From an uncultured Flavobacteriales bacterium (GTDB lineage Bacteria; Bacteroidota; Bacteroidia; Flavobacteriales_E; Vicingaceae), in the NCBI GenBank assembly GCA_937901255.1, contig CALCHN010000026.1, positions 1 through 64,000 on the forward strand: a stretch of 64,000 bases of DNA. The letters are read 5' to 3'. The notes under the pieces were generated by a model. The model saw nothing but the letters and a program-made list of their open reading frames with translations, had not been told where the DNA came from and made no database searches. A program made the translations under genes and the position numbers. Shown piece after piece: positions 27,936-36,717 of the stretch. Position 1 is the stretch's first letter, and every line of letters starts with the position of its first letter.

Positions 27936-28793
27936 TTACCACTTTAGGAATATATCTCCAATTACAAAAACAGCAAATACAACGCTAGCTATTCCATTTG
28001 TAGTAAAAAAAGCTAAATTTACTTTGCTTAAGTTGGTTGGAGAAACAATTAAATGCTGGTAAATTAATAATCCGATAAAAACAGCAGCTCCTATCCAGAA
28101 TAACCAATTAAAATCTGATTGAATTCCTGCCCAAATCACAAAAAAAGCAGCAACAAAATGTAAAAACGATGAAAAATGTAACGCATTTTTTCTACCCATC
28201 CATACTGGAATGGAATGTAATTGTTGTTGTTTGTCAAAACTTTCATCTTGCAAGGAATAAATAATATCGAAACCACTTACCCAAAACAATACAGCAAAAG
28301 AGAAATATAAAGGAAGCCAATCGAAAACTCCAGTAACTGCCAAATAAGCACCAATAGGAGCTAAGCCTAAACCTACGCCTAATACTAAATGACATAAAGC
28401 GGTAAATCTTTTGGTGTAGCTATAGCCTAAAACAACTAACAATGCAATAGGAGAGAGGTAAAAACATAAAGGGTTTATAAAGTAGGTAGTAGCAATAAAT
28501 AGGACACAATTTATAATTACAAAAACTAAGGCTGAGGTAGGTTTTATTGTTCCATTGGGGATTTCTCGCACATTGGCAGTACGTTCGTTGGCTTTATCAA
28601 TTTTTCGGTCAACATAGCGGTTGAAAGCCATAGCAGCACTACGGGCAAAAACCATACACAGAATTACATAGATAAAAGTTGTCCATTTAAAATCGTATCC
28701 ATGTACACCAATGGCAATAAAAAAGCCAATTAAAGCAAAGGGAAGTGCAAAAATGGTGTGCGAAAATTTTACTAAAGATAAGTAGTTTTTCAT
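27936..28793 (-). CDS. UbiA-family prenyltransferase (4-hydroxybenzoate/menaquinone type)
   Basis: A polytopic membrane prenyltransferase of 285 residues from ATG 28793 (MKNYLSLVKFSHTIFALPFA); an upstream in-frame start lies inside a repeat element and is rejected. The first Asp-rich motif is NRYVDRKIDKANERT and the second is DIIYSLQDESFD, both binding prenyl diphosphate through Mg. The chain has eight or nine hydrophobic segments. Bacteroidota make menaquinone, and UbiA-like proteins of this short type often act in the futalosine pathway (MqnP) or as MenA relatives; no other quinone genes are in the window to decide. It stands alone on the minus strand. Confidence 0.85.
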   Translation of the reverse strand: MKNYLSLVKFSHTIFALPFALIGFFIAIGVHGYDFKWTTFIYVILCMVFARSAAMAFNRYVDRKIDKANERTANVREIPNGTIKPTSALVFVIINCVLFIATTYFINPLCFYLSPIALLVVLGYSYTKRFTALCHLVLGVGLGLAPIGAYLAVTGVFDWLPLYFSFAVLFWVSGFDIIYSLQDESFDKQQQLHSIPVWMGRKNALHFSSFLHFVAAFFVIWAGIQSDFNWLFWIGAAVFIGLLIYQHLIVSPTNLSKVNLAFFTTNGIASVVFAVFVIGDIFLKW

Positions 28794-28902
28794 TGTAAAT
28801 TTAATATAATCAGATGCAACAAAGTTAATCAATGATTGAATGTTATGAGTTTTAAAAAGAACTATTTTGACATGAATTTTTAAGTGTACTAATAAAATCA
28901 TA

Positions 28903-29045
28903 AACCACATAGCTACATAGTTTTACTGCCCTTGAAAAAGTTTTATCAAAGTTTCATATAGATCATCCGCCAAAGGCGGATGGGAATACTTTGTGTATCT
29001 ATAATTTTCTTTTAATGTTATAACTTTCTATGTATCTATGTGGTT
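28903..29045. mobile_element. MITE-like element A, AACCACATAG inverted ends
   Basis: A 143-bp noncoding element with terminal inverted repeats AACCACATAGCTACATAG (28903-28920) and CTATGTATCTATGTGGTT (29028-29045), paired at 17 of 18 positions. Inside is a second hairpin, ATCCGCCAAAGGCGGAT near 28965-28981. Related elements are at 55298-55428 and, one end only, at 35774-35855. It carries no ORF. Size and ends fit a miniature inverted-repeat element; no clear target duplication or parent transposase is seen. Confidence 0.7.
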
Positions 29046-29150
29046 AACCAATGTAAGGCTAACTATTTATGATTATTTTAAATTTTCAACTGAGCGTGAG
29101 GGGTTTTCGTTTTTTTTTATATCTTAGCCCAAAATTAAAAAATGAGACTT

Positions 29151-29972
29151 ATGAAGAAACAATTATTATTTATCTTATTATCAAGTAGCTTTTTATGGTT
29201 TGCTTGTGAATCAAATAATGAAAATGTAACAACTGAAGAAGAGCTTGTTGAAGAAGTAGAGGTAGCTAAAGAAGAAGAATCTATGAGTTATTTATTGCCT
29301 TCGCCACTTCAAATTGCAGAAATTTTTAAAAATTCAGGATTAACGTACATTGGAGATTTAACTAACTCAACAGAATTAGCAAGCTCTTATAATACAAAAT
29401 ACAGTCAGAAATTAAACTTTGGAGTTTATTCGGCAGATATGGCTTATTGTATTATTAATAATCAAACACAATCGGCTATTAATTATTTATCAACACTAAG
29501 AGAGTTGTCAGAAAAAATGTGGATGACCGATGTTTTTAATACGATGGGCTTATCTAAAAGATTAGAAAATAATGTGGGAGAACAAGATTCATTAACCACT
29601 ATAATGGCTGATTTGCAAATTAGATTAGATAATTATTTAGACGAAAACGGAATGGGATATACTGGTCCTGTAATTTTTGCAGGAGCATGGATAGAAACCA
29701 TGTATTTAGGAGCAAAAGTAAATCAGACTAATAGTAATGATAAACTTATTTACAGACTTACAGAGCAATCGGTAGTATTAGAAAATTTATTAAAAGCGTT
29801 AGAACAAATAAATGAGGATAATGATTTTGATGAGTTAATTGCTGATTTAAAAGTTATAAATGAAAATTTTGATGTATTAGAAGAAAGCGAAGAAGCTAAA
29901 CTTACTGATGAACAAGTTGAGAAGCTAAGTTTGCAAGTTATTGATTTAAGAAATAAGATTATTAGAAATTAA
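29151..29972 (+). CDS. Lipoprotein, function unknown
   Basis: The ATG at 29151 (MKKQLLFILLSSSFLWFACE) is preferred to the ATG 9 nt upstream because the basic-then-hydrophobic signal begins there; the lipobox is WFAC with Cys19. The mature protein, about 255 residues, has an acidic linker with repeated EE(V/L) and then a helical domain containing YSADMAYCIINNQ and ELSEKMWMTDVFNTMG. This resembles a family of flavobacterial lipoproteins of unknown role. It is followed 7 bp later by another exported protein, probably in the same operon. Confidence 0.75.
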   Translation: MKKQLLFILLSSSFLWFACESNNENVTTEEELVEEVEVAKEEESMSYLLPSPLQIAEIFKNSGLTYIGDLTNSTELASSYNTKYSQKLNFGVYSADMAYCIINNQTQSAINYLSTLRELSEKMWMTDVFNTMGLSKRLENNVGEQDSLTTIMADLQIRLDNYLDENGMGYTGPVIFAGAWIETMYLGAKVNQTNSNDKLIYRLTEQSVVLENLLKALEQINEDNDFDELIADLKVINENFDVLEESEEAKLTDEQVEKLSLQVIDLRNKIIRN

Positions 29973-29979
29973 TTTACGT

Positions 29980-30447
29980 ATGAAAAAAGTAATATTGTAC
30001 AGTACAATTTTAGTGTTATTATTAACTACTACAGCATTAAAGTTAGAAGAAGTGCAGTGTGTGGCAGCAGATTTAAAAACTGAATTAATGCCCTTGCTTA
30101 AGCCTGAGTATAAATATGATTCATCAAAAATTACAAGGGTTTTATATAAAAAAGAAGCTTTTCAGTCGGGAATAGAAGTGCCTTTGTTCATGGGCGAAAA
30201 ATATCGTTTTGTGTTTAATACAGCAGGTTTGCCTAAAGATATTGAAATTAATATTTTTGATAAAAAACCTTCGAATAAGATGAAGAATGCTTTGTTTACG
30301 TTAAGTAATGTGAAAGAAGCAGGTAAACATATTTATTCTTTTGAGCCAGAGAAGTCTAAAAAGATGTATGTTGTTTACACCATTCCAGCTACAGAAGAAG
30401 AAAATTTAAAAGGCTGTGTAGTGTTTTTATTGGGTTACAAATTGTAA
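29980..30447 (+). CDS. Small exported protein, function unknown
   Basis: A 155-residue protein with a signal peptide (MKKVILYSTILVLLLTTTAL). The mature part is a beta-rich domain with IEVPLFMGEKYRFVFNTAG and ends KGCVVFLLGYKL. It starts 7 bp after the lipoprotein gene, so the two are probably made together. Its last 13 bases overlap the end of the convergent murQ gene. No domain is recognised with confidence. Confidence 0.72.
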   Translation: MKKVILYSTILVLLLTTTALKLEEVQCVAADLKTELMPLLKPEYKYDSSKITRVLYKKEAFQSGIEVPLFMGEKYRFVFNTAGLPKDIEINIFDKKPSNKMKNALFTLSNVKEAGKHIYSFEPEKSKKMYVVYTIPATEEENLKGCVVFLLGYKL

Positions 30448-31241
30448 TTGTCAATAGCTTTTCTAACGCTTCCATATTTCGCTAGTAATTCATTAGCTGT
30501 TGTATAGTCTATCGATAATGCTTTCATTATCATTTGCGTTCCTCTGTCCACCAACTTGTCGTTAGAAAGTTGCATATCCACCATTTTATTGCCCTTCACT
30601 TTTCCCAATTTTATCATTACAGAAGTAGAGATCATGTTTAGTACTAATTTCTGTGCGGTTCCTGATTTCATTCTGGTGCTTCCTGTTACAAACTCGGGAC
30701 CTACAATTACTTCAATAGGGTGTTTAGCTACTTCGGCAATTTTCGATTGTGAGTTACAAACAATACATCCAGTTACAATTCCATTTTTATTACAAGCAGA
30801 CAAACCTCCAACAACATAAGGAGTAGAACCAGAGGCAGCTATACCAATAACCACATCATTGGAGTTGATGTTGTATTCTTGTAAATCTTTCCAAGCTTGT
30901 TCGGTATCGTCTTCTGCAAATTCTACTGCTTTTCTTATCGCAGCATCACCACCAGCAATTAACCCTATCACTAAGTTAAAATCTACACCAAAAGTTGGCG
31001 GACATTCAGAAGCATCAACAACTCCCAATCTTCCACTTGTTCCAGCACCAATATAAAATAGTCTTCCACCAAGCAGCATTTTTTCTACAATAACATCAAT
31101 TAATGGGATGATGTTGGGTATGCACTTTTCTACTGCAATCGCTACTTTTTTATCTTCATTATTAATATTGTTTAATAATTCTTTGGTGGACATTTTTTCA
31201 AGTTCATCGTAATGAGAATCTGATTCTGTAGTTTTCTGCAT
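30435..31241 (-). CDS. murQ: N-acetylmuramic acid 6-phosphate etherase
   Basis: A 268-residue SIS-domain enzyme that cleaves the lactyl ether of MurNAc 6-phosphate to GlcNAc 6-phosphate and lactate, in wall recycling. The start is ATG 31241 (MQKTTESDSHYDELEKMST), matching the family; an earlier in-frame ATG is 33 nt upstream. The sugar-phosphate site is in GAGTSGRLGVVDASECPPT, with GFINDS-like elements later; ASGSTPYVVG and GSTRMKSGTAQK are conserved family blocks. It is slightly shorter than the E. coli enzyme. No anmK or MurNAc transporter is beside it. Confidence 0.93.
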   Translation of the reverse strand: MQKTTESDSHYDELEKMSTKELLNNINNEDKKVAIAVEKCIPNIIPLIDVIVEKMLLGGRLFYIGAGTSGRLGVVDASECPPTFGVDFNLVIGLIAGGDAAIRKAVEFAEDDTEQAWKDLQEYNINSNDVVIGIAASGSTPYVVGGLSACNKNGIVTGCIVCNSQSKIAEVAKHPIEVIVGPEFVTGSTRMKSGTAQKLVLNMISTSVMIKLGKVKGNKMVDMQLSNDKLVDRGTQMIMKALSIDYTTANELLAKYGSVRKAIDNYNL

Positions 31242-31365
31242 GGTAATTATTTTTAGAAGCTGTTTAAAATCCAAATATAAGAATGAAAATGATTTATTTT
31301 TTTACAATACGAGGCATTTTTGAGAAGCATAGCCATAGCTATGGTTAGACTTCTTAATATAAAGC

Positions 31366-31403
31366 TAAAAAAAAGAACCGTAACAACTATTGCTACGGTT
31401 CTT
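31366..31403 (-). terminator. Terminator of ahcY
   Basis: Perfect 10-bp stem AAGAACCGTA (31373-31382) with TACGGTTCTT (31394-31403) and an 11-nt loop, followed on the minus strand by a run of T. It lies 28 bp after the ahcY stop. Confidence 0.85.
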
Positions 31404-31430
31404 AATAATTAGTTATGTTAAAACAGAAAA

Positions 31431-32744
31431 TTAATATCTGTAGTATTCAGGTTTGTATGGGCCTTCAACTTTAACACCTATATATTCTGCTTGCTCTGGA
31501 GTTAATTCATCTAACTCAACACCAATTTTTGCTAAGTGCAAACGAGCAACTTTTTCATCTAAGTGTTTTGGTAACATATACACTTCATTTTTGTAGTTAT
31601 CTGAGTTTTTCCATAATTCTAACTGAGCCAAAACTTGGTTAGTGAAAGAATTACTCATTACAAAAGAAGGGTGTCCTGTTGCACAACCTAAGTTTACTAA
31701 TCTACCTTCAGCTAATAAGATGATTTGATTACCATTTTTCAGGTTATACATATCCACCTGAGGTTTAATAGTGTCTTTTGTAGCATTTGTATTTAACCAG
31801 TTAACATCTATTTCGTTATCGAAGTGACCAATGTTACAAACGATAGCTTTGTCTTTCATTTTTTCGAAATGACGACCTTGAATAATGTCTTTGTTTCCTG
31901 TTGTAGTTACAATAATGTCGCCTTGGCTAACAGCATCGTCCATTTTTTTAACGGCAAAACCATCCATTGCAGCTTGTAAAGCACAAATTGGATCAATTTC
32001 AGTAACAATAACTCTTGCTCCTGCACCTCTTAAAGAAGCAGCAGAACCTTTACCAACATCACCATATCCGGCAACAACAGCCACTTTTCCAGCCATCATT
32101 ACATCTGTAGCTCTTCTAATAGCATCCACTAAAGATTCTTTACATCCGTATTTGTTGTCAAATTTAGATTTAGTAACAGAATCATTAATGTTAATAGCAG
32201 GCATCACTAACGTTCCTTTTTTCATTCTTTCGTAAAGACGGTGAACACCTGTAGTAGTTTCTTCAGATAATCCTTTAATTTCTTTAGTTAATTCTGGATA
32301 TTGATCAAAAACCATATTGGTTAAATCGCCACCATCATCTAAAATCATGTTTAGCGGTTTTCCGCCTTCAAAAGCAAATAATGTTTGTTCTATACACCAG
32401 TTGAACTCTTCTTCTGATAAACCTTTCCAAGCAAAAACAGGAACACCTGTAGCAGCAATAGCAGCAGCAGCCTGATCTTGAGTTGAAAAAATGTTGCATG
32501 ATGACCAACTTACTTCAGCACCTAAATGTACTAATGTTTCAATAAGAACAGCAGTTTGAATTGTCATGTGAAGACATCCAGCAATTCTTGCACCTGCTAG
32601 CGGTTTAGAATTTCCATATTCTTCTCTGATAGCCATTAATCCTGGCATTTCAGCTTCTGCTAATCTAATTTCTTTTCTTCCCCATTCGGCAAGAGAAATG
32701 TCTTTAACTTTGTAGGGTAATTTTTCCACGTTTGTAGTATTCAT
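31431..32744 (-). CDS. ahcY: S-adenosylhomocysteine hydrolase
   Basis: A 437-residue cytoplasmic enzyme that splits S-adenosylhomocysteine into adenosine and homocysteine, keeping methylation running. The N-terminal substrate domain carries HMTIQTAVLIETL and SSCNIFSTQDQAAAAIA; the NAD-binding motif is VAGYGDVGKGSAAS; the C terminus ends EGPYKPEYYRY, the conserved tail that completes the neighbouring subunit's cofactor site. Length is normal for the family. A single-gene unit: promoter box at 32779-32786 and a terminator after it. No SAH riboswitch was recognised in the short leader. Confidence 0.98.
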   Translation of the reverse strand: MNTTNVEKLPYKVKDISLAEWGRKEIRLAEAEMPGLMAIREEYGNSKPLAGARIAGCLHMTIQTAVLIETLVHLGAEVSWSSCNIFSTQDQAAAAIAATGVPVFAWKGLSEEEFNWCIEQTLFAFEGGKPLNMILDDGGDLTNMVFDQYPELTKEIKGLSEETTTGVHRLYERMKKGTLVMPAININDSVTKSKFDNKYGCKESLVDAIRRATDVMMAGKVAVVAGYGDVGKGSAASLRGAGARVIVTEIDPICALQAAMDGFAVKKMDDAVSQGDIIVTTTGNKDIIQGRHFEKMKDKAIVCNIGHFDNEIDVNWLNTNATKDTIKPQVDMYNLKNGNQIILLAEGRLVNLGCATGHPSFVMSNSFTNQVLAQLELWKNSDNYKNEVYMLPKHLDEKVARLHLAKIGVELDELTPEQAEYIGVKVEGPYKPEYYRY

Positions 32745-32778
32745 TATGGTTAAGTTTAATAATTTTGATTATACGATG

Positions 32779-32786
32779 CGAAGTTA
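32779..32786 (-). promoter_or_regulatory. Promoter box for ahcY
   Basis: On the minus strand TAACTTCG-CA matches TAnnTTTG-CA with one mismatch, and TTGG lies about 16 bases upstream in the place of the -33 box. The leader to ahcY would be about 30 nt. Confidence 0.4.
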
Positions 32787-32813
32787 CTAAATAACCATGA
32801 ACCAATAAATAAA

Positions 32814-33434
32814 ATGCCACTATTTCTCACAAAAAAACCTAATAATCACGTTCATATTGCCGTATGGAAAATCAATGAATCTCAAGATGAATTGCTGGAA
32901 ATGCTGAAAGATAAAGTAGCTGAACCTGATGATGCTATGACTTCTTCCAATCCATCAAAGTTTAACCAAAGAATTGCGGTCAGATTACTTTTAGCTCATT
33001 TTTTCGATTCTTTTAAATTGGTTTATGATGATAAAGGAAAACCTCATTTAGCGGATAAAAATAATGTTCATATTTCTATTTCTCATGCCAATGAATTTGT
33101 AGCAATAGCTGTAAATTACCAAGAACCTTGCGGGATAGATATTGAAAAAATTTCGGCAAAAGCATTACGAGTAAAAAGTAAGTTTATGAATGAAAAAGAA
33201 CTCGATTTAGCAGCAGAAAATGAGGAATTGGCAACAACTATGTGGAGTGCAAAAGAAGCGTTGTACAAATATTATGGAAGAAAAGAAGTGATTTTTGACA
33301 CAGATTTATCCTTAACTAACCTATCTTTAACCGAATGTGATTTTATTGGTAGCATAAAGCTTAATGGTTTTGAAAAACAATTGAATTTGAAAAAAGAAAA
33401 GGTAGAAAATTTTATGTTGGTTTATACGGTTTAA
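32814..33434 (+). CDS. 4'-phosphopantetheinyl transferase, Sfp-like
   Basis: A 206-residue enzyme that moves phosphopantetheine from CoA onto the serine of carrier proteins. The key motifs are GIDIE at 107-111 (Asp109 and Glu111 as metal ligands) and WSAKEALYK at 144-152 (Glu148, Lys152). KPHLADKNNVHISISHAN around 77-92 is the conserved region before them. The length fits Sfp/AcpT-type enzymes rather than the shorter AcpS, so it may serve fatty-acid or secondary-metabolite carriers. It is divergent from ahcY (69 bp between starts). Confidence 0.9.
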   Translation: MPLFLTKKPNNHVHIAVWKINESQDELLEMLKDKVAEPDDAMTSSNPSKFNQRIAVRLLLAHFFDSFKLVYDDKGKPHLADKNNVHISISHANEFVAIAVNYQEPCGIDIEKISAKALRVKSKFMNEKELDLAAENEELATTMWSAKEALYKYYGRKEVIFDTDLSLTNLSLTECDFIGSIKLNGFEKQLNLKKEKVENFMLVYTV

Positions 33435-33534
33435 TAAATTAGAGGTCTCGATGCTTGATGTTTGAAGTTTGAGGTTCAATTAATAATCTAAAAACTAATT
33501 CAAAATTTTCAAAAAAAATTTCACAAATATTTGT

Positions 33535-33542
33535 TACGTTTG
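33535..33542 (+). promoter_or_regulatory. -7 promoter box close to the GGGP synthase start
   Basis: TACGTTTG followed by CA matches TAnnTTTG-CA exactly and ends 8 nt before the ATG at 33551. Transcription from it would give an almost leaderless mRNA. A -33 box is not evident. Confidence 0.45.
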
Positions 33543-33550
33543 CAATCAGT

Positions 33551-34303
33551 ATGCAACTAACTCAACTCCATTCTATAATTAGAGACTACACTGCTGTAGG
33601 AAAAAAGATGCTTGCCGTACTGATAGACCCCGATAAGCAAAATTATTCTGAGCTTTTAAAAACTATTAACTTATGTAATGATAATGAAGTTGATTTTATT
33701 TTTGTTGGAGGAAGTTTGCTTACCAGTGGAGATATAGAAAAAACAGCTCGTTTTATAAAAGAAAACACCACTATTCCATTAATAATTTTCCCGGGAAGCA
33801 CGAACCAAATTACCCATTATGCTGATGGGATTTTAATGTTATCTTTAATCTCCGGTAGAAATGCAGAGTTTTTAATCGGTAACCATGTTGTGGCTGCTCC
33901 TTATATTAAAAAAGCTAACTTGGAAGCACTTTCAACAGGTTATATTTTGATTGATGGAGGAGCAGCAACAACTGTAAGTTATATTAGCAATACCTTACCC
34001 ATACCGCATAATAAACCCGAAATTGCAGCAGTTACAGCATTGGCGGGTGAGTATTTGGGCATGAAAATGATTTATTTAGATGCAGGTAGTGGAGCCAAGC
34101 AGCATATTAGTCAAGAAATGATTCAGCAAGTAAAAGCAACTATTTCTATTCCGCTAATTGTTGGCGGAGGAATAACCAGTGCTACTACTGCTCAACAAAT
34201 ATATGCTTCAGGAGCGGACATGATAGTAATTGGCAACGGAACCGAACAAAACAGAAACCTTATTAGTGAAATTTCTAAAGCAAAAATTAATATATTCACC
34301 TAA
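33551..34303 (+). CDS. Geranylgeranylglyceryl/heptaprenylglyceryl phosphate synthase
   Basis: A 250-residue TIM-barrel prenyltransferase that joins a polyprenyl diphosphate to glycerol 1-phosphate by an ether bond. Family signatures are LIDPDK (24-29), FVGGSLLTSG (51-60), FPGSTNQI (80-87), SLISGRN (98-104), LDAGSGAK near 175, and a C-terminal IVGGGITSA with IVIGNGTE for the phosphate site. Archaea use this enzyme for membrane lipids; Bacteroidota and Firmicutes have homologs (PcrB in the latter). The prenyl length used here cannot be read. It is followed 16 bp later by phoH. Confidence 0.9.
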   Translation: MQLTQLHSIIRDYTAVGKKMLAVLIDPDKQNYSELLKTINLCNDNEVDFIFVGGSLLTSGDIEKTARFIKENTTIPLIIFPGSTNQITHYADGILMLSLISGRNAEFLIGNHVVAAPYIKKANLEALSTGYILIDGGAATTVSYISNTLPIPHNKPEIAAVTALAGEYLGMKMIYLDAGSGAKQHISQEMIQQVKATISIPLIVGGGITSATTAQQIYASGADMIVIGNGTEQNRNLISEISKAKINIFT

Positions 34304-34319
34304 AAACTAATTCATCTTT

Positions 34320-35657
34320 ATGGCTAAGAAAAAAGTTAAGAAAATCTACGTGTTAGATACCTCCGTTATTTTATACGATTACCAAGCAATTAATAACTTT
34401 GAAGACAACGATATAGCCATTCCAATTACTGTTTTAGAGGAGTTAGATAATTTTAAAAAAGGTAACGACACCAAAAATTACGCAGCTCGAGAATTTATCC
34501 GTTTTATTGATAAAATAAGTGGAAGTCATACCCTACAAAAATGGATTCCTATTAAAGAAAAAGGTAGTGGTTTGTTTAAAATTGTAATGCACTACAATTC
34601 TACCAAAATAGACGCCTCTATGGTGTTTAGCAATGAAAAAAACGACCATAAAATTTTAAATGCCGCTATTTCACTAAAAGAAGAATTTCCTGCAAAAACT
34701 GTTGTTTTGGTTACAAAAGACATCAACCTTAGGTTAAAAGCTAAAGCGTTGGATTTACAATCGGAAGATTACTTGACAGGCAAAGTGAAGGATGTAAAAA
34801 AACTGGTAGAAACCGGAAAACAAATTATTGAAGAAGTAGATAGCGACATTACCAAAAGAGTATATGGTGGAGAAAAAGTTTTTGAAACAGAAATAAACGG
34901 TGTTCAACTTAAAAATAATACCTACTATGTGTTAAGAAATGCAAAATCATCTGCTTTAGCTTATTTCAACCCTTTAGAACAAGCCATTGAAAGAGTAGAA
35001 AAGGAATACGTTTACGGAATTAAACCCAAAAATGCAGAGCAAACTTTTGCAGTTCATGCCTTGTTGAATGATAATATTAAATTGGTAGCCTTGCAAGGTG
35101 TTGCCGGGACAGGAAAAACCTTATTAGCATTGGCAAGTTCTTTAGAACAAAAAAATAAATACAACCAAATTATTTTGGCTCGACCAATAGTGCCATTAAG
35201 CAACAGAGATATTGGATATTTGCCAGGAGATGCTAACGAGAAGATTGGTCCTTATATGGAACCGCTATGGGATAACTTGAAATTCATTAAAAATCAATTT
35301 GGATTAAAGGAAAAACGCCACAAAAACATTGATGAAATGCAGGAGCAAGGAAAAATTGTAATTACTCCGTTGGCATACATCAGAGGAAGAAGTTTGAGTG
35401 ATGTTTATTTTATTGTAGATGAAGCTCAAAACCTAACACCACACGAGGTAAAAACCATTATTACCCGTGCTGGAGAAAATACTAAAATTGTTTTCACCGG
35501 TGATGTTAACCAAATTGATTCTCCTTATTTAGATGAGCAAAGTAACGGACTTTCTTACCTAATAGACAAACTTAAAGGACATCATTTGTTTGCTCACATT
35601 AAGCTAGAAAAAGGAGAACGCTCTGAATTAGCGAACTTGGCGAATGAGATGCTTTAA
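34320..35657 (+). CDS. PhoH2-type PIN-PhoH ATPase
   Basis: A 445-residue fusion: a PIN-type nuclease domain (residues about 8-150, with Asp13 in VLDTSVILYD, Glu40 and Asp-rich later positions) joined to a PhoH ATPase (about 225-445). Walker A is GVAGTGKT at 260-267 and Walker B is VYFIVDEAQN about 100 residues further on; TGDVNQID follows. PhoH2 proteins are reported to act as sequence-specific RNA helicase-nucleases and were proposed as relatives of toxin systems. It begins 16 bp after the GGGP synthase gene and is followed by repeat-rich DNA. Confidence 0.9.
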   Translation: MAKKKVKKIYVLDTSVILYDYQAINNFEDNDIAIPITVLEELDNFKKGNDTKNYAAREFIRFIDKISGSHTLQKWIPIKEKGSGLFKIVMHYNSTKIDASMVFSNEKNDHKILNAAISLKEEFPAKTVVLVTKDINLRLKAKALDLQSEDYLTGKVKDVKKLVETGKQIIEEVDSDITKRVYGGEKVFETEINGVQLKNNTYYVLRNAKSSALAYFNPLEQAIERVEKEYVYGIKPKNAEQTFAVHALLNDNIKLVALQGVAGTGKTLLALASSLEQKNKYNQIILARPIVPLSNRDIGYLPGDANEKIGPYMEPLWDNLKFIKNQFGLKEKRHKNIDEMQEQGKIVITPLAYIRGRSLSDVYFIVDEAQNLTPHEVKTIITRAGENTKIVFTGDVNQIDSPYLDEQSNGLSYLIDKLKGHHLFAHIKLEKGERSELANLANEML

Positions 35658-35773
35658 GTTAGTTTAGGAGGTTATAAGGTTAAGAGTTTAGGGGTTTGAG
35701 GTTTTTCTTCCGCTACTTCAAACGTCCACGCTTGGAATTTAGGTAAAGCCACGAATACACGAATAAAAAGATT

Positions 35774-35855
35774 TTAACCACATAGTGTCATAGGAATCCA
35801 TAGTTGCAAAAAAGCAGGTTTTTAGCTATACATAGTGTTTCCATAAAATGGAAAC
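35774..35855. mobile_element. MITE-like element remnant C
   Basis: One end of the AACCACATAG family: TTAACCACATAG (35774-35785) followed by the core hairpin GTTTCCAT-AAA-ATGGAAAC (35837-35855). The core hairpin also occurs in element B (55347-55365) with loop TTT. The matching right end is missing, replaced by the start of a second repeat family. Confidence 0.6.
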
Positions 35856-35873
35856 AAACCAACCTGTCCATTT

Positions 35874-35926
35874 ACGTCATTCTCGAAATTTTGGAGTGCA
35901 TCGGAAAAATTATCGGGAATCTTTTT
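35874..35926. repeat. GATTCCTG/CAGGAATGACG family, partial copy e
   Basis: ACGTCATTCTCGAAATTTT and then ATTATCGGGAATCTTTT. This is the right arm of the palindromic repeat family found at 50.6-52.8 kb, in diverged form. A near twin lies at 46534-46586. It directly follows the MITE remnant. Confidence 0.6.
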
Positions 35927-36014
35927 AATGGCAACTACGGACGTTTTACATTTTTTAAAGTAGTCTTTTATTATTTATCTCTTTACCACCAGCGTGGACG
36001 CTGGCGGCAGCGGA

Positions 36015-36236
36015 GGGGAATTCGTTTTTTAAGTCTTTTGATAATTGCTCAACAACTGATGAACCCCAATTTGATTCATTAATTTTTGATGATATAGATT
36101 TTCCTAAATCCCAATAAAGTGATAAGAGTTCCTTATTAACACTAACTGCTGCTTTTAATTGTGCTGACTGAATTTTTGACTTTAATTCTTTAATCCAACT
36201 TAAATATTCTGAACTGCTAGTATTCTGTATTTTCAT
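36015..36236 (-). pseudogene. Truncated YhcG-type (DUF1016) N-terminal fragment
   Basis: From ATG 36236 the frame gives 74 residues matching the N-terminal domain of YhcG/DUF1016 proteins: SEYLSWIKELKSKIQSAQLK, VNKELLSLYWDLGKSIS and WGSSVVEQLSKDLKNEFP. Intact proteins continue for another 250 or more residues to a PD-(D/E)XK nuclease domain. Here the match stops at NEFP (36015) and runs into repeat DNA with a CCACCAGCGTGG/ACGCTGGCGG hairpin near 35988-36009. The open frame continues to 35955 but that tail is not homologous. Such nucleases are linked to defence or restriction loci. Confidence 0.75.
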
Positions 36237-36274
36237 AAATCAAAAGTACTTAAATCATAGGAATTTAAAATTGA

Positions 36275-36568
36275 TTAATCGCCCCAAAATATCGGAAGAA
36301 AATAAAAGTCATCAATAAGGTAAAATATTATAGAAAAAAGAACTCCAAATCCAAAAGCTATCAATTTAACTGTTTTTGAATTCTTTTTTCCTAAAAACTT
36401 TCTGATTAAAAGAATAAAACTACCTATAGAAATAATATAAAAACAAAAGGTTAAGCCATATAATATCATATAAAACTCAGCCATTCCAGTTTGTCCTTCT
36501 GCTAAGCAGGTATTAATTGAAAAGAAAATTAGAATGAAAGATAGTCCTGTGTGTTTTATGTATTTCAT
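36275..36568 (-). CDS. Small membrane protein, function unknown
   Basis: A 97-residue protein with a cleavable signal peptide (MKYIKHTGLSFILIFFSINT, cleavage after LAEG likely) and two further hydrophobic segments (about 31-56 and 67-92). Basic residues between the two spans (RKFLGKKNSKTVK) suggest a cytoplasmic loop. No homology is recognised. It lies between the yhcG remnant and the SirB1-like gene with no obvious partner. Confidence 0.5.
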   Translation of the reverse strand: MKYIKHTGLSFILIFFSINTCLAEGQTGMAEFYMILYGLTFCFYIISIGSFILLIRKFLGKKNSKTVKLIAFGFGVLFSIIFYLIDDFYFLPIFWGD

Positions 36569-36717
36569 TGGTCTGACTTCAATTTGCTACAACACCCAGC
36601 TATACGCTACTTTTTCGATTTTATAGCGTTTATTTTTTATATATAGGAGATGTTTTTCTTGTTTTTGTTCAAAATTACTTTCCAAATATACAATTAATAT
36701 GTAACCCACGCCTATGT

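Noticed and set aside
28794..28910. N-terminal extension of the UbiA-type protein
   Set aside because: The first codons fall in MITE-like element A, and the prenyltransferase start at 28793 is the normal one.
31325..31352. Palindrome AGCCATAGCTATGGTT between murQ and ahcY as an operator
   Set aside because: It is an isolated small inverted repeat without a second site or conserved neighbour; a relic of a dispersed repeat is as likely.
32745..32813. SAM/SAH riboswitch before ahcY
   Set aside because: The gap is only 69 bp, shared with the divergent gene, and shows no multi-helix pattern.
35804..36082. 92-residue plus-strand frame
   Set aside because: It crosses three repeat remnants and the yhcG fragment on the opposite strand; no family pattern.
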